Program-made: the position numbers and the translations under genes
Notes under the pieces: model-generated
Database searches by the model: none
Told to the model about the DNA's origin: nothing
The model's input: the letters and a program-made list of their open reading frames with translations, nothing else
Assembly: GCA_903829015.1 (NCBI GenBank)
Contig: CAIKOJ010000025.1
Coordinates: forward strand, 1 to 54,755
Length of the DNA stretch: 54,755 nucleotides
Direction of reading: 5' to 3'
Source of the DNA: an uncultured Bacteroidota bacterium
GTDB taxonomy: Bacteria > Bacteroidota > Bacteroidia > Chitinophagales > Chitinophagaceae
Part shown: positions 26,828 through 36,751 of the stretch, one piece after another
How the letters are laid out: the number at the start of each line of letters is the position of its first letter
Numbering within the stretch: the stretch's first letter is position 1

Positions 26828-27349
26828 ATGCACCTAACCATAACAACAGCAACCATTCAGGATGTTGAAATCTTATCTGAGTTGAGTGTAGTAACCTTTA
26901 CTGAAGCTTTTGCGGCAGACAATAAGAAAGAGGACATGGATCAATACCTTGCCGAGGAAATGAGCGTAACGAAACTGCGAAGTGAATTACTGGATAAGAA
27001 CAACCTGTTTTTACTTGCTTGGTACAACGATGAACCTGTGGGCTATGCAAAGATGGGCATGGGCAACAAACAGGAATCTGATGCACTGGAGCATCCTATT
27101 GAACTGGAGCGTATATACATTCTGAAAAAACACTACGGCAAAAAAGCCGGTGCTGCATTAATGGAATCATGCCTGCAGTATGGTAAACACAACGGGTATA
27201 AAACTATATGGCTTGGGGTGTGGGAGCTAAACCACAGGGCAGTAAACTTCTACAAGCAATGGGGCTTTGAATTGTTTGGCTCACACGGATTCAAACTGGG
27301 TAATGATATGCAAACAGATGTATTGATGAAGAAAAGCCTTATAGTATAA
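26828..27349 (+). CDS. GNAT-family N-acetyltransferase
   Basis: 173 aa. Acetyl-CoA-dependent acyltransferase fold: N-terminal ITTATIQDVEILSELSVVTF, the beta4 strand with ELERIYILKKHYGKKAGAAL (motif A pyrophosphate loop, a Y-G-K-K-A-G variant of Q/RxxGxG/A), and motif B HNGYKTIWLGVWELNHRAVN followed by FYKQWGFELFGSH. It resembles the spermidine/amino-acid acetyltransferase branch, but the substrate is not identifiable. It ends at 27349 directly against the stop of the convergent 27350 gene. Confidence 0.88.
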   Translation: MHLTITTATIQDVEILSELSVVTFTEAFAADNKKEDMDQYLAEEMSVTKLRSELLDKNNLFLLAWYNDEPVGYAKMGMGNKQESDALEHPIELERIYILKKHYGKKAGAALMESCLQYGKHNGYKTIWLGVWELNHRAVNFYKQWGFELFGSHGFKLGNDMQTDVLMKKSLIV

Positions 27350-27673
27350 TCAGTTAGCCGTTTTGGCCGCTTTCTTTTGATTTTTCGCCTCCAGCGCATC
27401 CTGCCTGATCTCCTGCCTGATTTCTTTCCTTTTTTTATACGCCGCATATTCCTCAGGCGTCATTTCTTCAAGCTGACGTTTACGGCGGAGCTCGGCAAGC
27501 GTCTGCTCCATAATGCGGTTTTCTTCTTCTACAGTGCGGAAACCATTGGCTCCCCAAATAAGCTGGCCATAATAGTGGGCTATATATTGGTCGTTGTGGT
27601 TGCTGTAATTAGAGTATACATTCTGTGCGAACGTGGCAGAACAGCACAACAAAAAAACAGTGCAAAAAAACAA
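27350..27673 (-). CDS. Small secreted Glu/Arg-rich protein, signal peptide frameshifted
   Basis: The readable frame (107 aa) begins at TTG 27673 with FFCTVFLLCCSATFAQ and lacks any positive N-region, with an in-frame TAA directly before the TTG. A normal ATG lies at 27686 in another frame. Deleting one T from the run of seven T on the minus strand (about 27667-27673) would fuse them into MKKIIVFCTVFLLCCSATFAQ, a perfect Sec signal peptide. The mature part is helical and charged (EEENRIMEQTLAELRRKRQ...EEYAAYKKRKEIRQEIRQD). Either the copy is off by homopolymer slippage or the sequence has an error. Function unknown. Confidence 0.6.
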   Translation of the reverse strand: MFFCTVFLLCCSATFAQNVYSNYSNHNDQYIAHYYGQLIWGANGFRTVEEENRIMEQTLAELRRKRQLEEMTPEEYAAYKKRKEIRQEIRQDALEAKNQKKAAKTAN

Positions 27674-27850
27674 TTATTTTTTTCATATAAATGTATTAAG
27701 GGGTGTAAAATAAACGAAAAAGGCTCAGAACGGGGGTTAATGAGTAGTTAAGTGTTGTGCACAAGGCCGCCGTAACGTGTGATACACGGCAAAAATCACC
27801 AGTACAAATCGGTTGGAATGTGAGGTTTGGTACAGAAAAATCTAAAGAAA

Positions 27851-29134
27851 TTAAATAACTACTACCTCGTAAAAGTCCTTTCTATCGAAATATTTTTGGG
27901 CGAGGGTTTTGAGCTCAGAAGCCGTTATGGTTTTATAAATGCGAATATTATTATAGAAATAATCTTCGGTAAAGCCATTTAAAATGAGCGTGCGCCAGCG
28001 TGCTAAAATCGAGAAAGGACCATCAAGATCGCCCAGCAATCCGCCGAGCAGATAATTCTTTACCAGCAATAACTCCTCATCATCTGCAGCTTCGTTGCAA
28101 AGGATGTCCATTTCTTTGTACACTTCTTTGATCGCATTCTCGATAACATCCCGTCCGGTTTCAGTATGAATAACCAATGAGCCGCCGTTAATATCGGGAG
28201 TAATACCACTGTAGATACCGTAGGTGTAGCCTTTGTCCTCTCTGATGTTTGTCATCAGTCTAGATCCGAAATAGCCACCGAATAGCGTGTTGAGCACGAT
28301 CATGGGTGAATAATCCGGGTGATGGCGGTTGGGGAATAGCCTGCCTATACGGATGGCACCCTGCACACCATTGGGGTCATTGTCTACTCTGACAGAACGC
28401 TCGGTGGCACCTGCTACAGAGAACGTAGGTTCAATTATTGAAGCGGCAGATGGTAGTGTTCCACCAAAAATGCTGTTGATCAGTTTTACTTCGCTGTCAC
28501 CCACTTTACCTCCCATAAAAAGGGTAGCGGTGGATAGGTTAAAATGAGACTTATAAAAAGAAACAAGGTCTTTGCGCACGAGTGCCTCAATGTTCGCTTG
28601 TTTAGAGAATCGTCCGTATGGATGAGCCTCGCCATACAGAACTGCATCTATTTTCTGATTGGCTACAAATTCGCATTGGCGCAGATTTACCAGCAGCCTT
28701 TGTATGGCATTGTTCTTATGAATTTCGATTTCGTTTTCAGGAAAGGTTGCATCTGTGATGATCTCATGGACAATGGGGAGCAGCACTGGCAGGTGCTTTG
28801 TAAGTGCATACAAAGTTACAGAGCAGTAGTCGTTGCCGGCATTTACCTTTAACTGGGCACCATAAAATTCAAGCGACTCACTGATCTGTTGGGCAGTATG
28901 TTTTGAAGTGCCGTTTTTCAACAGCGCTGCTGTTGACTGGGCAATCGATGGTTTTTCCTCATACCACAACCCTGCCTTGAACACCCAGTCTATCTGCACA
29001 ACATCCTGCACGCCTGCGTTGAGCCAATATAATGGCAGACCATTGTCAAGCGTTACCTTGTTGACAGGAGGAAGGTTAAATTCAAAATTAACAGCATCAT
29101 GAATGGCGGGCGGTGATGTGCGGTCTAATACCAT
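27851..29134 (-). CDS. M16-family peptidase homologue without the zinc motif
   Basis: 427 aa. Typical M16 layout: N-terminal LDNGLPLYWLNAGVQDVVQI strand, then WVFKAGLWYEEKPSIAQ and a helix where active enzymes have HxxEH. Here that stretch reads AQSTAALLKNGTSKHTA, with no His or Glu pair, so the metal site is absent. The C-terminal half shows the R/Y-type segment GGYFGSRLMTNIREDKGYTYGIYS that positions substrate in the partner subunit. Such inactive halves work with an active M16 partner, like the alpha subunit of mitochondrial processing peptidase. No active partner is adjacent in this window. Confidence 0.88.
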   Translation of the reverse strand: MVLDRTSPPAIHDAVNFEFNLPPVNKVTLDNGLPLYWLNAGVQDVVQIDWVFKAGLWYEEKPSIAQSTAALLKNGTSKHTAQQISESLEFYGAQLKVNAGNDYCSVTLYALTKHLPVLLPIVHEIITDATFPENEIEIHKNNAIQRLLVNLRQCEFVANQKIDAVLYGEAHPYGRFSKQANIEALVRKDLVSFYKSHFNLSTATLFMGGKVGDSEVKLINSIFGGTLPSAASIIEPTFSVAGATERSVRVDNDPNGVQGAIRIGRLFPNRHHPDYSPMIVLNTLFGGYFGSRLMTNIREDKGYTYGIYSGITPDINGGSLVIHTETGRDVIENAIKEVYKEMDILCNEAADDEELLLVKNYLLGGLLGDLDGPFSILARWRTLILNGFTEDYFYNNIRIYKTITASELKTLAQKYFDRKDFYEVVVI

Positions 29135-29184
29135 ATTTATTGTGAAAAGTTGAAAATGAACGATTAATTGAGTTAAAAAACTAA

Positions 29185-29700
29185 CTACTCTTTGATAAAC
29201 AATGCTCTTAATTCACCGGCGTCCTCGGTCTTCATTTTGCCGCCGAGAATCAGACGTAACTGTCTGCGACGGAGAGCACTTTCGTGCATTTTCATTTCTA
29301 CTTCAGTTTCGGGCACCAGATCCGGAACCTTACGAGGCCTCCCGTTAGGGTCAAGGGCCACAAAGGTCATATAGGCTTCATTGGAGAGGTACTTGTATTG
29401 CGCAGAAAGGTCTTCGCCCCATACTCTTAAGTACACCTCCATAGAAGTATTGAATACCCTGGTAAGTTTAGCTTCGATAGTGAGTAGGTTACCAAGTTTA
29501 ATAGGCTGCGCGAAGGAAACGTTGTCGACTGAAGCTGTTACTACCGGACAGTTGCAATGTTTCATAGACGATATGGCAGCAGCTATATCCATCCAGTGCA
29601 TCAGTTTGCCACCCATGAGGTTTCCCAGCGTATTGGTATCGTTCGGCAATACTAATTCTGACATGATCACAAATGTATCCTGAGGCCTTTTTATCTGCAT
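29185..29700 (-). CDS. Acyl-CoA thioesterase, hotdog fold
   Basis: 171 aa. N-terminal SELVLPNDTNTLGNLMGGKL with the DTNTLGNLMGG signature of the YciA/ACOT-type hotdog thioesterases, then MHWMDIAAAISSMKHC and VDNVSFAQPIKLGNLLTIEA. Hydrolyses acyl-CoA esters in the cytosol, probably with broad specificity. The catalytic Asn/Asp lies in the DTNTLGN loop. It is followed by the membrane gene to its upstream side at 29754 on the same strand, with a 54-bp gap. Confidence 0.9.
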   Translation of the reverse strand: MQIKRPQDTFVIMSELVLPNDTNTLGNLMGGKLMHWMDIAAAISSMKHCNCPVVTASVDNVSFAQPIKLGNLLTIEAKLTRVFNTSMEVYLRVWGEDLSAQYKYLSNEAYMTFVALDPNGRPRKVPDLVPETEVEMKMHESALRRRQLRLILGGKMKTEDAGELRALFIKE

Positions 29701-29753
29701 AATGTTGCTTTAAAGTTTATTTACGGCGCAAAAATACGCTATTAAGGAGCATT

Positions 29754-31178
29754 TTATTTAAATAACTCTTCGTGAGTCATTGTTTGATAGGACTGCATAG
29801 TATCAATGAGAAAATAATTGTGCTGCAGCAGGCGCGAGGGTATGGGGAAAAATCCATTATCCATGCAGTCGGCAGGAGCAGTTTTATAATCCGGTGTACT
29901 GTAAAAAAAGGTCAATTGCGGTTGATCACCCTGCATGGCAGACAATAACAGGCTCTCATATGGCAGTCCCCAGTACAGAATTGTTTTCTCAGCATATTCT
30001 GAATTCAGATTGATTGCGAGTTTGTGAATCCCCTTTTTTCTCATAGCGTCCATCACCTGATTTTTGTAGGTAGTACGCCACGAAAACGCGGGTATAGCTG
30101 AACAAATGTACCCGAATCGAATGAGCAATATTCCGCTCAGGAGCAGCAAGGCGCGGCGTGGCTGCAGCCGCGGCAGGAATGTAAATACAAACGGAGCCGC
30201 AATGATGATGCCCAAGCTGGCCCATTCGCTCTCAATGTGAAAAAGAGTAATGTTGCTGTTAGGGTCATTATAAGTGAGCCCCATTGCAATTATATAGCCT
30301 GCAATGGAGAGTAATGTCCACAAAGCAACATAGGTTTTTCGTTGCCTGAGGAGTGCTAAAAAACTGAACACGAAGACGACTCCGGCTATCCAGTAGTTGG
30401 TAATACAACGTCTAAAGAATCTGAGCACTTCAGGAACGGTGATTGAGTGAAAGATATCACGCAGAGAAAAGTGAGTGGCATTGTGTAAATGAACTGCATC
30501 GTAGGATTGGTCTACTGTCACTAAGTATTTTACGACAACAATAACTGCAAGTATTATAGTATAAATAACAGACAACTTCATGGATACTGGCCAAAGTTCC
30601 TTGCTGAGTAAGAAATAAATCCACAGAAATCCCAGCGGGAGTATTACGACGAAATGAGTAAATACCGTAAAAAAAGCCAGGACCGAAAAAACAAGCAGTG
30701 AGACAATGATATTTGCTTTTCGATTGGCCAGATAAATTGTGGTGCCAAACATCAGAAACATCCAAGCAATGGCCTGTTGTATCTCATTGTTGGTCCAGAA
30801 GTAAGAATCGCTTACAAAGAGAAAGTAGTAAAGTGTCATTAGTATAGCCAGACCGTATTGCCGGCATTTATAGACCAAAACAGCGCCTACCGAAAGATAA
30901 AAAAAATTGAAACTCAATGCATATGCGATGATGATAGTCCTGATCGGTAAGTGTAGTTTCTGCCCGAACCATGGAAACATCTGTGTGATGAACGCACCGT
31001 ATCGATGCTCGGGGATATGCAGTTTTCCTATGTTGAGAATATTGAAGAGGATATAGGAAGCATCAGCAAAGAACACACGTTCTTTAAAAAATATTACCCC
31101 CAGAACAAAAAGTGTTCCAAGGGCGGCAATGGCAATGTACGCAGCTTTTTTTAAGGTCTCATGACCTTGGATTATCAT
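29754..31178 (-). CDS. Polytopic membrane protein, function unknown
   Basis: 474 aa with about ten to eleven hydrophobic helices spread over residues 10-370, including AAYIAIAALGTLFVLGVIFF, a YALSFNFFYLSVGAVLVY stretch and LLVFSVLAFFTVFTHFVVIL. A soluble C-terminal portion (about 375-474) follows. The layout resembles GT-C-like glycosyltransferases and related polyprenyl-dependent enzymes, but the signature aspartates of the first loop are not obvious. It probably belongs to the cell envelope. It is followed by a thioesterase on the same strand. Confidence 0.7.
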   Translation of the reverse strand: MIIQGHETLKKAAYIAIAALGTLFVLGVIFFKERVFFADASYILFNILNIGKLHIPEHRYGAFITQMFPWFGQKLHLPIRTIIIAYALSFNFFYLSVGAVLVYKCRQYGLAILMTLYYFLFVSDSYFWTNNEIQQAIAWMFLMFGTTIYLANRKANIIVSLLVFSVLAFFTVFTHFVVILPLGFLWIYFLLSKELWPVSMKLSVIYTIILAVIVVVKYLVTVDQSYDAVHLHNATHFSLRDIFHSITVPEVLRFFRRCITNYWIAGVVFVFSFLALLRQRKTYVALWTLLSIAGYIIAMGLTYNDPNSNITLFHIESEWASLGIIIAAPFVFTFLPRLQPRRALLLLSGILLIRFGYICSAIPAFSWRTTYKNQVMDAMRKKGIHKLAINLNSEYAEKTILYWGLPYESLLLSAMQGDQPQLTFFYSTPDYKTAPADCMDNGFFPIPSRLLQHNYFLIDTMQSYQTMTHEELFK

Positions 31179-31224
31179 CTTCGGAATTTAAAATTGAATG
31201 GAGCAAGGTACAAAAATTAATGCA

Positions 31225-32385
31225 TCACCTACTGATGGTAACATTGCTGCTGTACACTTCATTTTTATTGTTGTTTATTATGATCAGGTACGTACCAGAT
31301 AGCAAGGATGCAGGCAACTCAATTTCTGCTTTTTTCAGCCGGTTGTCAATGGTACCCTCTGAAACCGTATTGCCTGCAATATCAGTAACCGTATATTGCC
31401 ATGACGCAAACGAGGGCAATTCAATTGTAACTGAATTGCCGGTAACGGGGTTTGGAAAAATACGAAAGCTATTTATTGATTCAACAGCTGCAATTTGATC
31501 GGGAATGAGCCGCTGTATATGAGTAGTGGCCTTATATGGCTGTGAAAATGCTGCATCTCTAAACGCCACCTTTGCCAGTGGCGTTACTTCGCCGATACGA
31601 TAATAGTAATGCTCATAGACGGTGTCCTTCCTGCCTTGCGTAACACTGAACATAGTGAGTATTATAGGAGGAAAAGGCGCACCACCCAGAAAAAAACTAT
31701 CTGTATGGTAAGTGATCGTTTGCACCTGCAGCACATGCTGGTATGCCGATGGGCTGCCACTGGCATCTTTAACCCTCATCAGCCCCCAGCCTACCACGGT
31801 ATCTTTTTCGGTGGTATATGTTCTGATGATGCCGGGTGTATGATCGTACCCATACAAGTCGTATGACAATTGAAATGCGAGGTCTGAACTATAGTATGAT
31901 GACCAATTTGAATTGTAGGTAGCGGGGAATGCAATCCTGGTGCGTGGTGTGGCGTAAACTGAATTTTGGGAGGCGATTAAAATACTATCGTTTGCACCTG
32001 ATGTCATCGGGAAAAGGCTGATTATTTTTGGAATTACAACAACGCTATATTCAAGTAGGCCTGCACTAGTCACATTTTTTTGAGTATTTCCAGAATAATT
32101 AAAAGCCCCAATTGAAAATAAGCTACTGTCCGCAAACTGATAGCCGGAAGCGCCAGAAACATGAAAAGCAAAGTGGAAGGGTACCGAGTCAGTAATAACA
32201 TCCATATCCCATATACCGTTGGCCATGGCCGTAAGGTCTGGAAAGGCAGACAACGGTGTGGTAACCTTCAATGTGTCTGTGCCTATTACAGAAGCAGGGT
32301 AGCTGGTCTGACTTAAAACTATCTGGGCATGAACCTGATACTGTGTAAGTAAGACTGCAGTAAGAATTAACAAGAATCGCTTCAT
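31225..32385 (-). CDS. Secreted protein with T9SS C-terminal sorting domain
   Basis: 386 aa from ATG 32385. Signal peptide MKRFLLILTAVLLTQYQVHAQ with cleavage after HA. The middle (about 25-300) is a beta-rich region with repeated Tyr/Ser/Thr and no recognised catalytic motif. The C-terminus (about 305-386) has the T9SS type A layout: FRIFPNPVTGNSVTIELPS, WQYTVTDIAGNTVSEG, then SLLSGTYLIIINN. It should be secreted through the type IX system and possibly anchored. A TATATTTG -7 box lies 16 bp upstream of the start. Confidence 0.85.
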   Translation of the reverse strand: MKRFLLILTAVLLTQYQVHAQIVLSQTSYPASVIGTDTLKVTTPLSAFPDLTAMANGIWDMDVITDSVPFHFAFHVSGASGYQFADSSLFSIGAFNYSGNTQKNVTSAGLLEYSVVVIPKIISLFPMTSGANDSILIASQNSVYATPRTRIAFPATYNSNWSSYYSSDLAFQLSYDLYGYDHTPGIIRTYTTEKDTVVGWGLMRVKDASGSPSAYQHVLQVQTITYHTDSFFLGGAPFPPIILTMFSVTQGRKDTVYEHYYYRIGEVTPLAKVAFRDAAFSQPYKATTHIQRLIPDQIAAVESINSFRIFPNPVTGNSVTIELPSFASWQYTVTDIAGNTVSEGTIDNRLKKAEIELPASLLSGTYLIIINNNKNEVYSSNVTISR

Positions 32386-32400
32386 ATATAGCTCTTGATG

Positions 32401-32408
32401 CAAATATA
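32401..32408 (-). promoter_or_regulatory. -7 promoter box for the T9SS-secreted protein gene
   Basis: Minus-strand TATATTTG, 16 bp upstream of the ATG at 32385. Confidence 0.6.
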
Positions 32409-32470
32409 ATGTTTAGTGCATAAAAAACACCAACTGCACCTGTTGCCAAACGTCTGTCTTTTCAAATCAA

Positions 32471-35320
32471 TTACTTACTCAGGTGCATACTGCGTTCCTT
32501 ATACAATTGCCTGAACCATGGGTCCCGAAGGTTTTTAATAAAGCGGATGGCCTCACCTGTACTCTTCATTTCAGGGCCCAGTTCTTTATTTACATTGGGG
32601 AATTTATTGAAGCTGAAAACTGGTTCTTTTACCGCAAAACCATCCAGTTTCTGCACCAGTTTCAGGTCTTTCAGTTTTGTTGCACCCAGCATTACCTTGG
32701 TGGCTATGTTGAGATACGGAATACCATATGCTTTTGCAATGAACGGAGTTGTGCGACTGGCACGGGGATTGGCTTCGATCACATAAACTTTACCATCTTT
32801 AATTGCGTATTGAATATTGATGAGCCCTTTAATACCAAGGCGAATTGCGATCTTCTTGGCAATATCGGTCATCTCATCTACAATAAGCGGAGTAAGATTA
32901 AAAGCCGGAAGCACCGCATGGCTGTCGCCACTGTGTATACCCGCCGGTTCTATATGCTCCATTATACCCATTATATGCACGTCTTCTCCATCACAAATGG
33001 CATCAACTTCTGCCTCCTGACACCGATCCAGGAAATGGTCAATGAGAATTTTGTTGCCCGGCAAATGTTTCAGCAGGCTCACCACACTTTTTTCCAGTTC
33101 TTCGTCATTGATCACAATGCGCATACGCTGGCCACCCAATACATACGACGGGCGAACCAGAACGGGATATCCAACTTCTTTGGCTACCTCAATAGCCTCG
33201 TCTGTTGTGTATGCTGTGCCATAATTAGGGTAAGGAATACCCAGCTCTTTGAGCGTATCGCTGAAACGGCCTCTGTCTTCGGCAATATCCATGCTGTCAA
33301 ACGAAGTGCCAATTATTTTGATTCCTTTTTCGTACAGTCTGCTGGCTAGCTTAAGAGCAGTTTGTCCACCTAGCTGAACGATAACCCCATCGGGTTGTTC
33401 ATGTTCAATGATCTCCCACAGATGCTCCCAATATACGGGTTCGAAATAAAGTTTATCGGCAATATCAAAATCTGTAGAAACCGTCTCAGGGTTACAGTTC
33501 ACCATTATCGACTCATAGCCACATTCTCTGATGGCCATCAATCCATGAGTACAACAATAATCGAACTCTATTCCCTGACCAATGCGGTTAGGACCCGAAC
33601 CGAGCACTATTATTTTCTTCTTCCCTGATATGATACTCTCATTTGAAAGCACTCCCGATGAAGCCGAAATAGGTTGTTGCTCAAAGGTGCTGTAGTAATA
33701 AGGAGTTTTTGCTTCAAACTCTGCACTGCAGGTATCTACCATTTTAAACACCCGTGTGATACCCAGAGCTTTCCTGTGCTCATACACTTCCTCTGCTGTA
33801 CAATCCTTAACAAGTTCTGCAATTTGCTCGTCACTGAAACCCATTTGCTTTGCCTGTGCAAGCAGTGTTTCCGGCAATTTTTCCAGATGTTTATACTTAC
33901 GTATTTCCACCTCCATGTTCACAATATCCTGTATCTGGTACAAAAACCACCGGTCAATCTGTGTAAGCTCTTTTATTGTTTTAATAGATACACCTGCGGC
34001 CATGGCTTCTTTGATACGGAAGATACGATCCCACTGTGGTCGTTTTAATGACTCTAAGATCTCTTCAGGCCGCAAGCGACTAGTACTGATAAAGGAAAGT
34101 CCGGTAGCGTTATTCTCCAGACTCTGGCATGCTTTCTGCAATGCCTCTGTGAATGTGCGCCCTATGGCCATTACCTCGCCAACAGATTTCATCTGCAAAC
34201 CTAAAGTATCATCAGCCCCCTTGAATTTGTCAAAATTCCAGCGCGGCATTTTTACGATCACATAATCAAGGGCCGGCTCAAAGTATGCTGAAGTAGTTTT
34301 TGTGATCTGATTTTTCAACTCATCGAGGGCATACCCTACTGCCAGTTTAGCGGCAATCTTCGCTATCGGATATCCGGTAGCCTTGGATGCCAACGCAGAT
34401 GAGCGGCTCACACGCGGATTGATTTCAATGGCAATGATCTCTTCTGTTTCAGGATTGAGCGCAAACTGAACATTGCAGCCGCCAGCGAAGTTCCCCAGAT
34501 CCCGCATCATACTGATTGCCGTATTCCTCATGAGCTGAAATGCTGTGTCGCTCAATGTCATAGCCGGCGCAACCGTAATACTGTCGCCGGTGTGGATACC
34601 CATTGGATCTAGATTTTCAACCGTACAAATGATAACTACATTATCATTCATATCGCGCAACAATTCCAGCTCAAATTCTTTCCAGCCAAGCATTGCTTTC
34701 TCTACCAGCACTTCGTGCATAGGAGACGCAGTAAGTCCGCGCTCCAAAGCACCATCCAGTTCGTCCTTGTGCATTACAATTCCACCTCCGGAACCACCCA
34801 GCGTAAACGACGGACGAATTACAATAGGCAGGCCTATTTGCTGTGCAAATTCTTTACCTTCCAGCAGAGAGTTAGCCGTTCTGGCAGTAGCCACCGGCAC
34901 GCCCAGCTGGATCATCCACTTTCTGAAGAGTTCACGATCTTCCGCTTTATCAATTGCTTTAATATCTACACCAATCAGCCTTATATTGTATCGTTCCCAG
35001 ATTCCCAGTTCATCGGCCTCTTTAGCCAGGTTAAGAGCGGTTTGTCCTCCCATCGTCGGCAAAACAGCATCAATCTCATTATCCTCCAATATCTGTTCTA
35101 TACTTTCTACAGTAAGTGGCAGCAGATATACTTTGTCGGCCATTATGGGGTCGGTCATAATGGTTGCCGGATTAGAGTTAATAAGGATCACCTTTATCCC
35201 CTCCTCTCTCAGGCTTCTGGCCGCTTGCGACCCTGAATAATCGAATTCGCAGGCTTGTCCGATAATAATGGGACCCGAGCCAATGATAAGCACACTTTTA
35301 ATAGAAAGATCGCGCGGCAT
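32471..35320 (-). CDS. carB: Carbamoyl-phosphate synthase large subunit
   Basis: 949 aa. Two homologous ATP-grasp halves: the N-terminal carboxyphosphate domain starts [20 protein letters not shown], and the second half starts [20 protein letters not shown] near residue 558. Both carry [31 protein letters not shown] and ATP-grasp INPRVSR/ANPRASR signatures. It makes carbamoyl phosphate for pyrimidine and arginine synthesis. The protein ends right after the second ATP-grasp half ([17 protein letters not shown]), so it lacks the roughly 120-residue MGS-type allosteric domain of E. coli CarB, a known short Bacteroidota form. It is divergent from mreB. Confidence 0.97.
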   Translation of the reverse strand: MPRDLSIKSVLIIGSGPIIIGQACEFDYSGSQAARSLREEGIKVILINSNPATIMTDPIMADKVYLLPLTVESIEQILEDNEIDAVLPTMGGQTALNLAKEADELGIWERYNIRLIGVDIKAIDKAEDRELFRKWMIQLGVPVATARTANSLLEGKEFAQQIGLPIVIRPSFTLGGSGGGIVMHKDELDGALERGLTASPMHEVLVEKAMLGWKEFELELLRDMNDNVVIICTVENLDPMGIHTGDSITVAPAMTLSDTAFQLMRNTAISMMRDLGNFAGGCNVQFALNPETEEIIAIEINPRVSRSSALASKATGYPIAKIAAKLAVGYALDELKNQITKTTSAYFEPALDYVIVKMPRWNFDKFKGADDTLGLQMKSVGEVMAIGRTFTEALQKACQSLENNATGLSFISTSRLRPEEILESLKRPQWDRIFRIKEAMAAGVSIKTIKELTQIDRWFLYQIQDIVNMEVEIRKYKHLEKLPETLLAQAKQMGFSDEQIAELVKDCTAEEVYEHRKALGITRVFKMVDTCSAEFEAKTPYYYSTFEQQPISASSGVLSNESIISGKKKIIVLGSGPNRIGQGIEFDYCCTHGLMAIRECGYESIMVNCNPETVSTDFDIADKLYFEPVYWEHLWEIIEHEQPDGVIVQLGGQTALKLASRLYEKGIKIIGTSFDSMDIAEDRGRFSDTLKELGIPYPNYGTAYTTDEAIEVAKEVGYPVLVRPSYVLGGQRMRIVINDEELEKSVVSLLKHLPGNKILIDHFLDRCQEAEVDAICDGEDVHIMGIMEHIEPAGIHSGDSHAVLPAFNLTPLIVDEMTDIAKKIAIRLGIKGLINIQYAIKDGKVYVIEANPRASRTTPFIAKAYGIPYLNIATKVMLGATKLKDLKLVQKLDGFAVKEPVFSFNKFPNVNKELGPEMKSTGEAIRFIKNLRDPWFRQLYKERSMHLSK

Positions 35321-35527
35321 ATTGAAATATAAATACTAAAAAATAAATACTAAAAAAGCGCGATGAGCAGATATGAAAATCGGGCTCAACGCCCGAGGTG
35401 CAAAAGTAGGTAAAATTGCGCTTAACTCATATCCAATATTTAAGTTCTTTGTAGTCTTTTTATCATATTTTAATTTTATAGATTTTACAACGCTGAATAA
35501 TTCGCCGATTTGGGAAAATTATTTACA

Positions 35528-35535
35528 TAATTTTG
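35528..35535 (+). promoter_or_regulatory. -7 promoter box of mreB
   Basis: TAATTTTG matches TAnnTTTG, 75 bp before the ATG at 35610. Confidence 0.5.
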
Positions 35536-35609
35536 CAACGATAGATTTATCCAGCAACAACTCTATTAGTTTTTTCGCACTTTTGCGAATACATAAAATT
35601 TACCGAATA

Positions 35610-36641
35610 ATGAGTTTTTTAGGCTTTTTTAAATTTCTGACGCAGGAAATCGCAATAGACCTGGGTACTGCCAATACGCTTATCATACATAATGACCAGG
35701 TAGTGGTGGACGAACCATCTATTGTAGCCATAGACCGCAGTACAAATAAAATAGTGGCCGTGGGTAAAAAGGCTATGATGATGCACGAAAAAACCCACGA
35801 GAATCTTAAAACGATCAGGCCTTTGAAAGACGGTGTGATAGCCGACTTTAATGCAGCTGAGGGTATGCTGCGCGAAATGATCAAGCTGGTTTACCCCAAA
35901 AAACCTATGTTCCCACCTAGTTGGCGAATGGTGATCTGTATTCCATCCAGCATTACTGAGGTGGAAAAAAGAGCTGTAAGAGATTCGGCCGAACAAGCAG
36001 GTGCCAAGGAAGTATATATGATACATGAGCCTATGGCAGCAGCATTGGGTATAGGTATAGATGTAGAGGAACCTACTGGTAACATGATCATAGACATAGG
36101 GGGTGGTACAACCGGTATTTCGGTAATAGCACTTGCCGGGATCGTTTGCGACCAATCCATCAGAATAGCTGGTGACGAATTTACCGGAGACATTATGGAG
36201 GCTATGCGCAGATATCACAGCCTGATGATCGGTGAAAGAACTGCTGAGCAAATAAAGATACACGTAGGATCTGCACTGAAAGAGTTGGACAACCCACCTG
36301 ATGATATTGCAGTTAACGGAAGGGACCTGGTAACAGGTATTCCTAAACAGATCATGGTAACCTACCAGGAGGTGGCCGAGGCACTGGACAAATCAATATT
36401 CAAGATAGAAGAAGCGATTTTAAAAGCGCTGGAAAGTACCCCACCGGAACTCGCTGCCGACATATACCGCCGCGGCCTGTACCTGACAGGTGGCGGGGCA
36501 TTGCTTCGTGGTCTTGACAAGCGTATATCTCATAAGATCAAATTACCTGTTCATGTAGCTGACGATCCGCTGCGCGCAGTGGTTAGGGGCACCGGCATGG
36601 CATTAAAGAATATTGCCAGAATGCCTTTCCTGATGAAGTAA
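35610..36641 (+). CDS. mreB: Rod shape-determining protein MreB (actin homologue)
   Basis: 343 aa from ATG 35610 (MSFLGFFKFLTQEIAIDLGT). The ATPase signature motifs of the actin fold are IDLGTANTLI (phosphate 1), MIIDIGGGTTGISVIAL (phosphate 2) and YLTGGGALLRGL (adenosine). It polymerises on the inner membrane and directs cell-wall growth with MreC, MreD, PBP2 and RodA. The longer frame (from 35373) adds a hydrophobic AT-rich stretch and is rejected as untranslated leader. It is divergent from carB, with a TAATTTTG box in the gap, and is followed by mreC after 110 bp. Confidence 0.97.
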   Translation: MSFLGFFKFLTQEIAIDLGTANTLIIHNDQVVVDEPSIVAIDRSTNKIVAVGKKAMMMHEKTHENLKTIRPLKDGVIADFNAAEGMLREMIKLVYPKKPMFPPSWRMVICIPSSITEVEKRAVRDSAEQAGAKEVYMIHEPMAAALGIGIDVEEPTGNMIIDIGGGTTGISVIALAGIVCDQSIRIAGDEFTGDIMEAMRRYHSLMIGERTAEQIKIHVGSALKELDNPPDDIAVNGRDLVTGIPKQIMVTYQEVAEALDKSIFKIEEAILKALESTPPELAADIYRRGLYLTGGGALLRGLDKRISHKIKLPVHVADDPLRAVVRGTGMALKNIARMPFLMK

Positions 36642-36658
36642 ATTTTAGTGGAATTTGG

Positions 36659-36675
36659 CCCCGAGCTATCGGGAA
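36659..36675. repeat. REP-like palindrome after mreB
   Basis: CCCGA/TCGGG arms around GCTA. It shares the CTATCGGGA core with the perfect palindrome TCCCGATAGCTATCGGGA at 3853-3870, so the two may be copies of one dispersed palindrome family or weak terminators. Confidence 0.4.
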
Positions 36676-36751
36676 TTAATTGGGAACTAGCGAGTTACAA
36701 GATTCCAGCTATTAATCCAAATTCCAAATAGCAACTCCAAATTACCGATAA

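Noticed and set aside
35373-35609. Longer mreB start
   Set aside because: Adds 79 residues unlike any MreB N-terminus and covers the promoter box.
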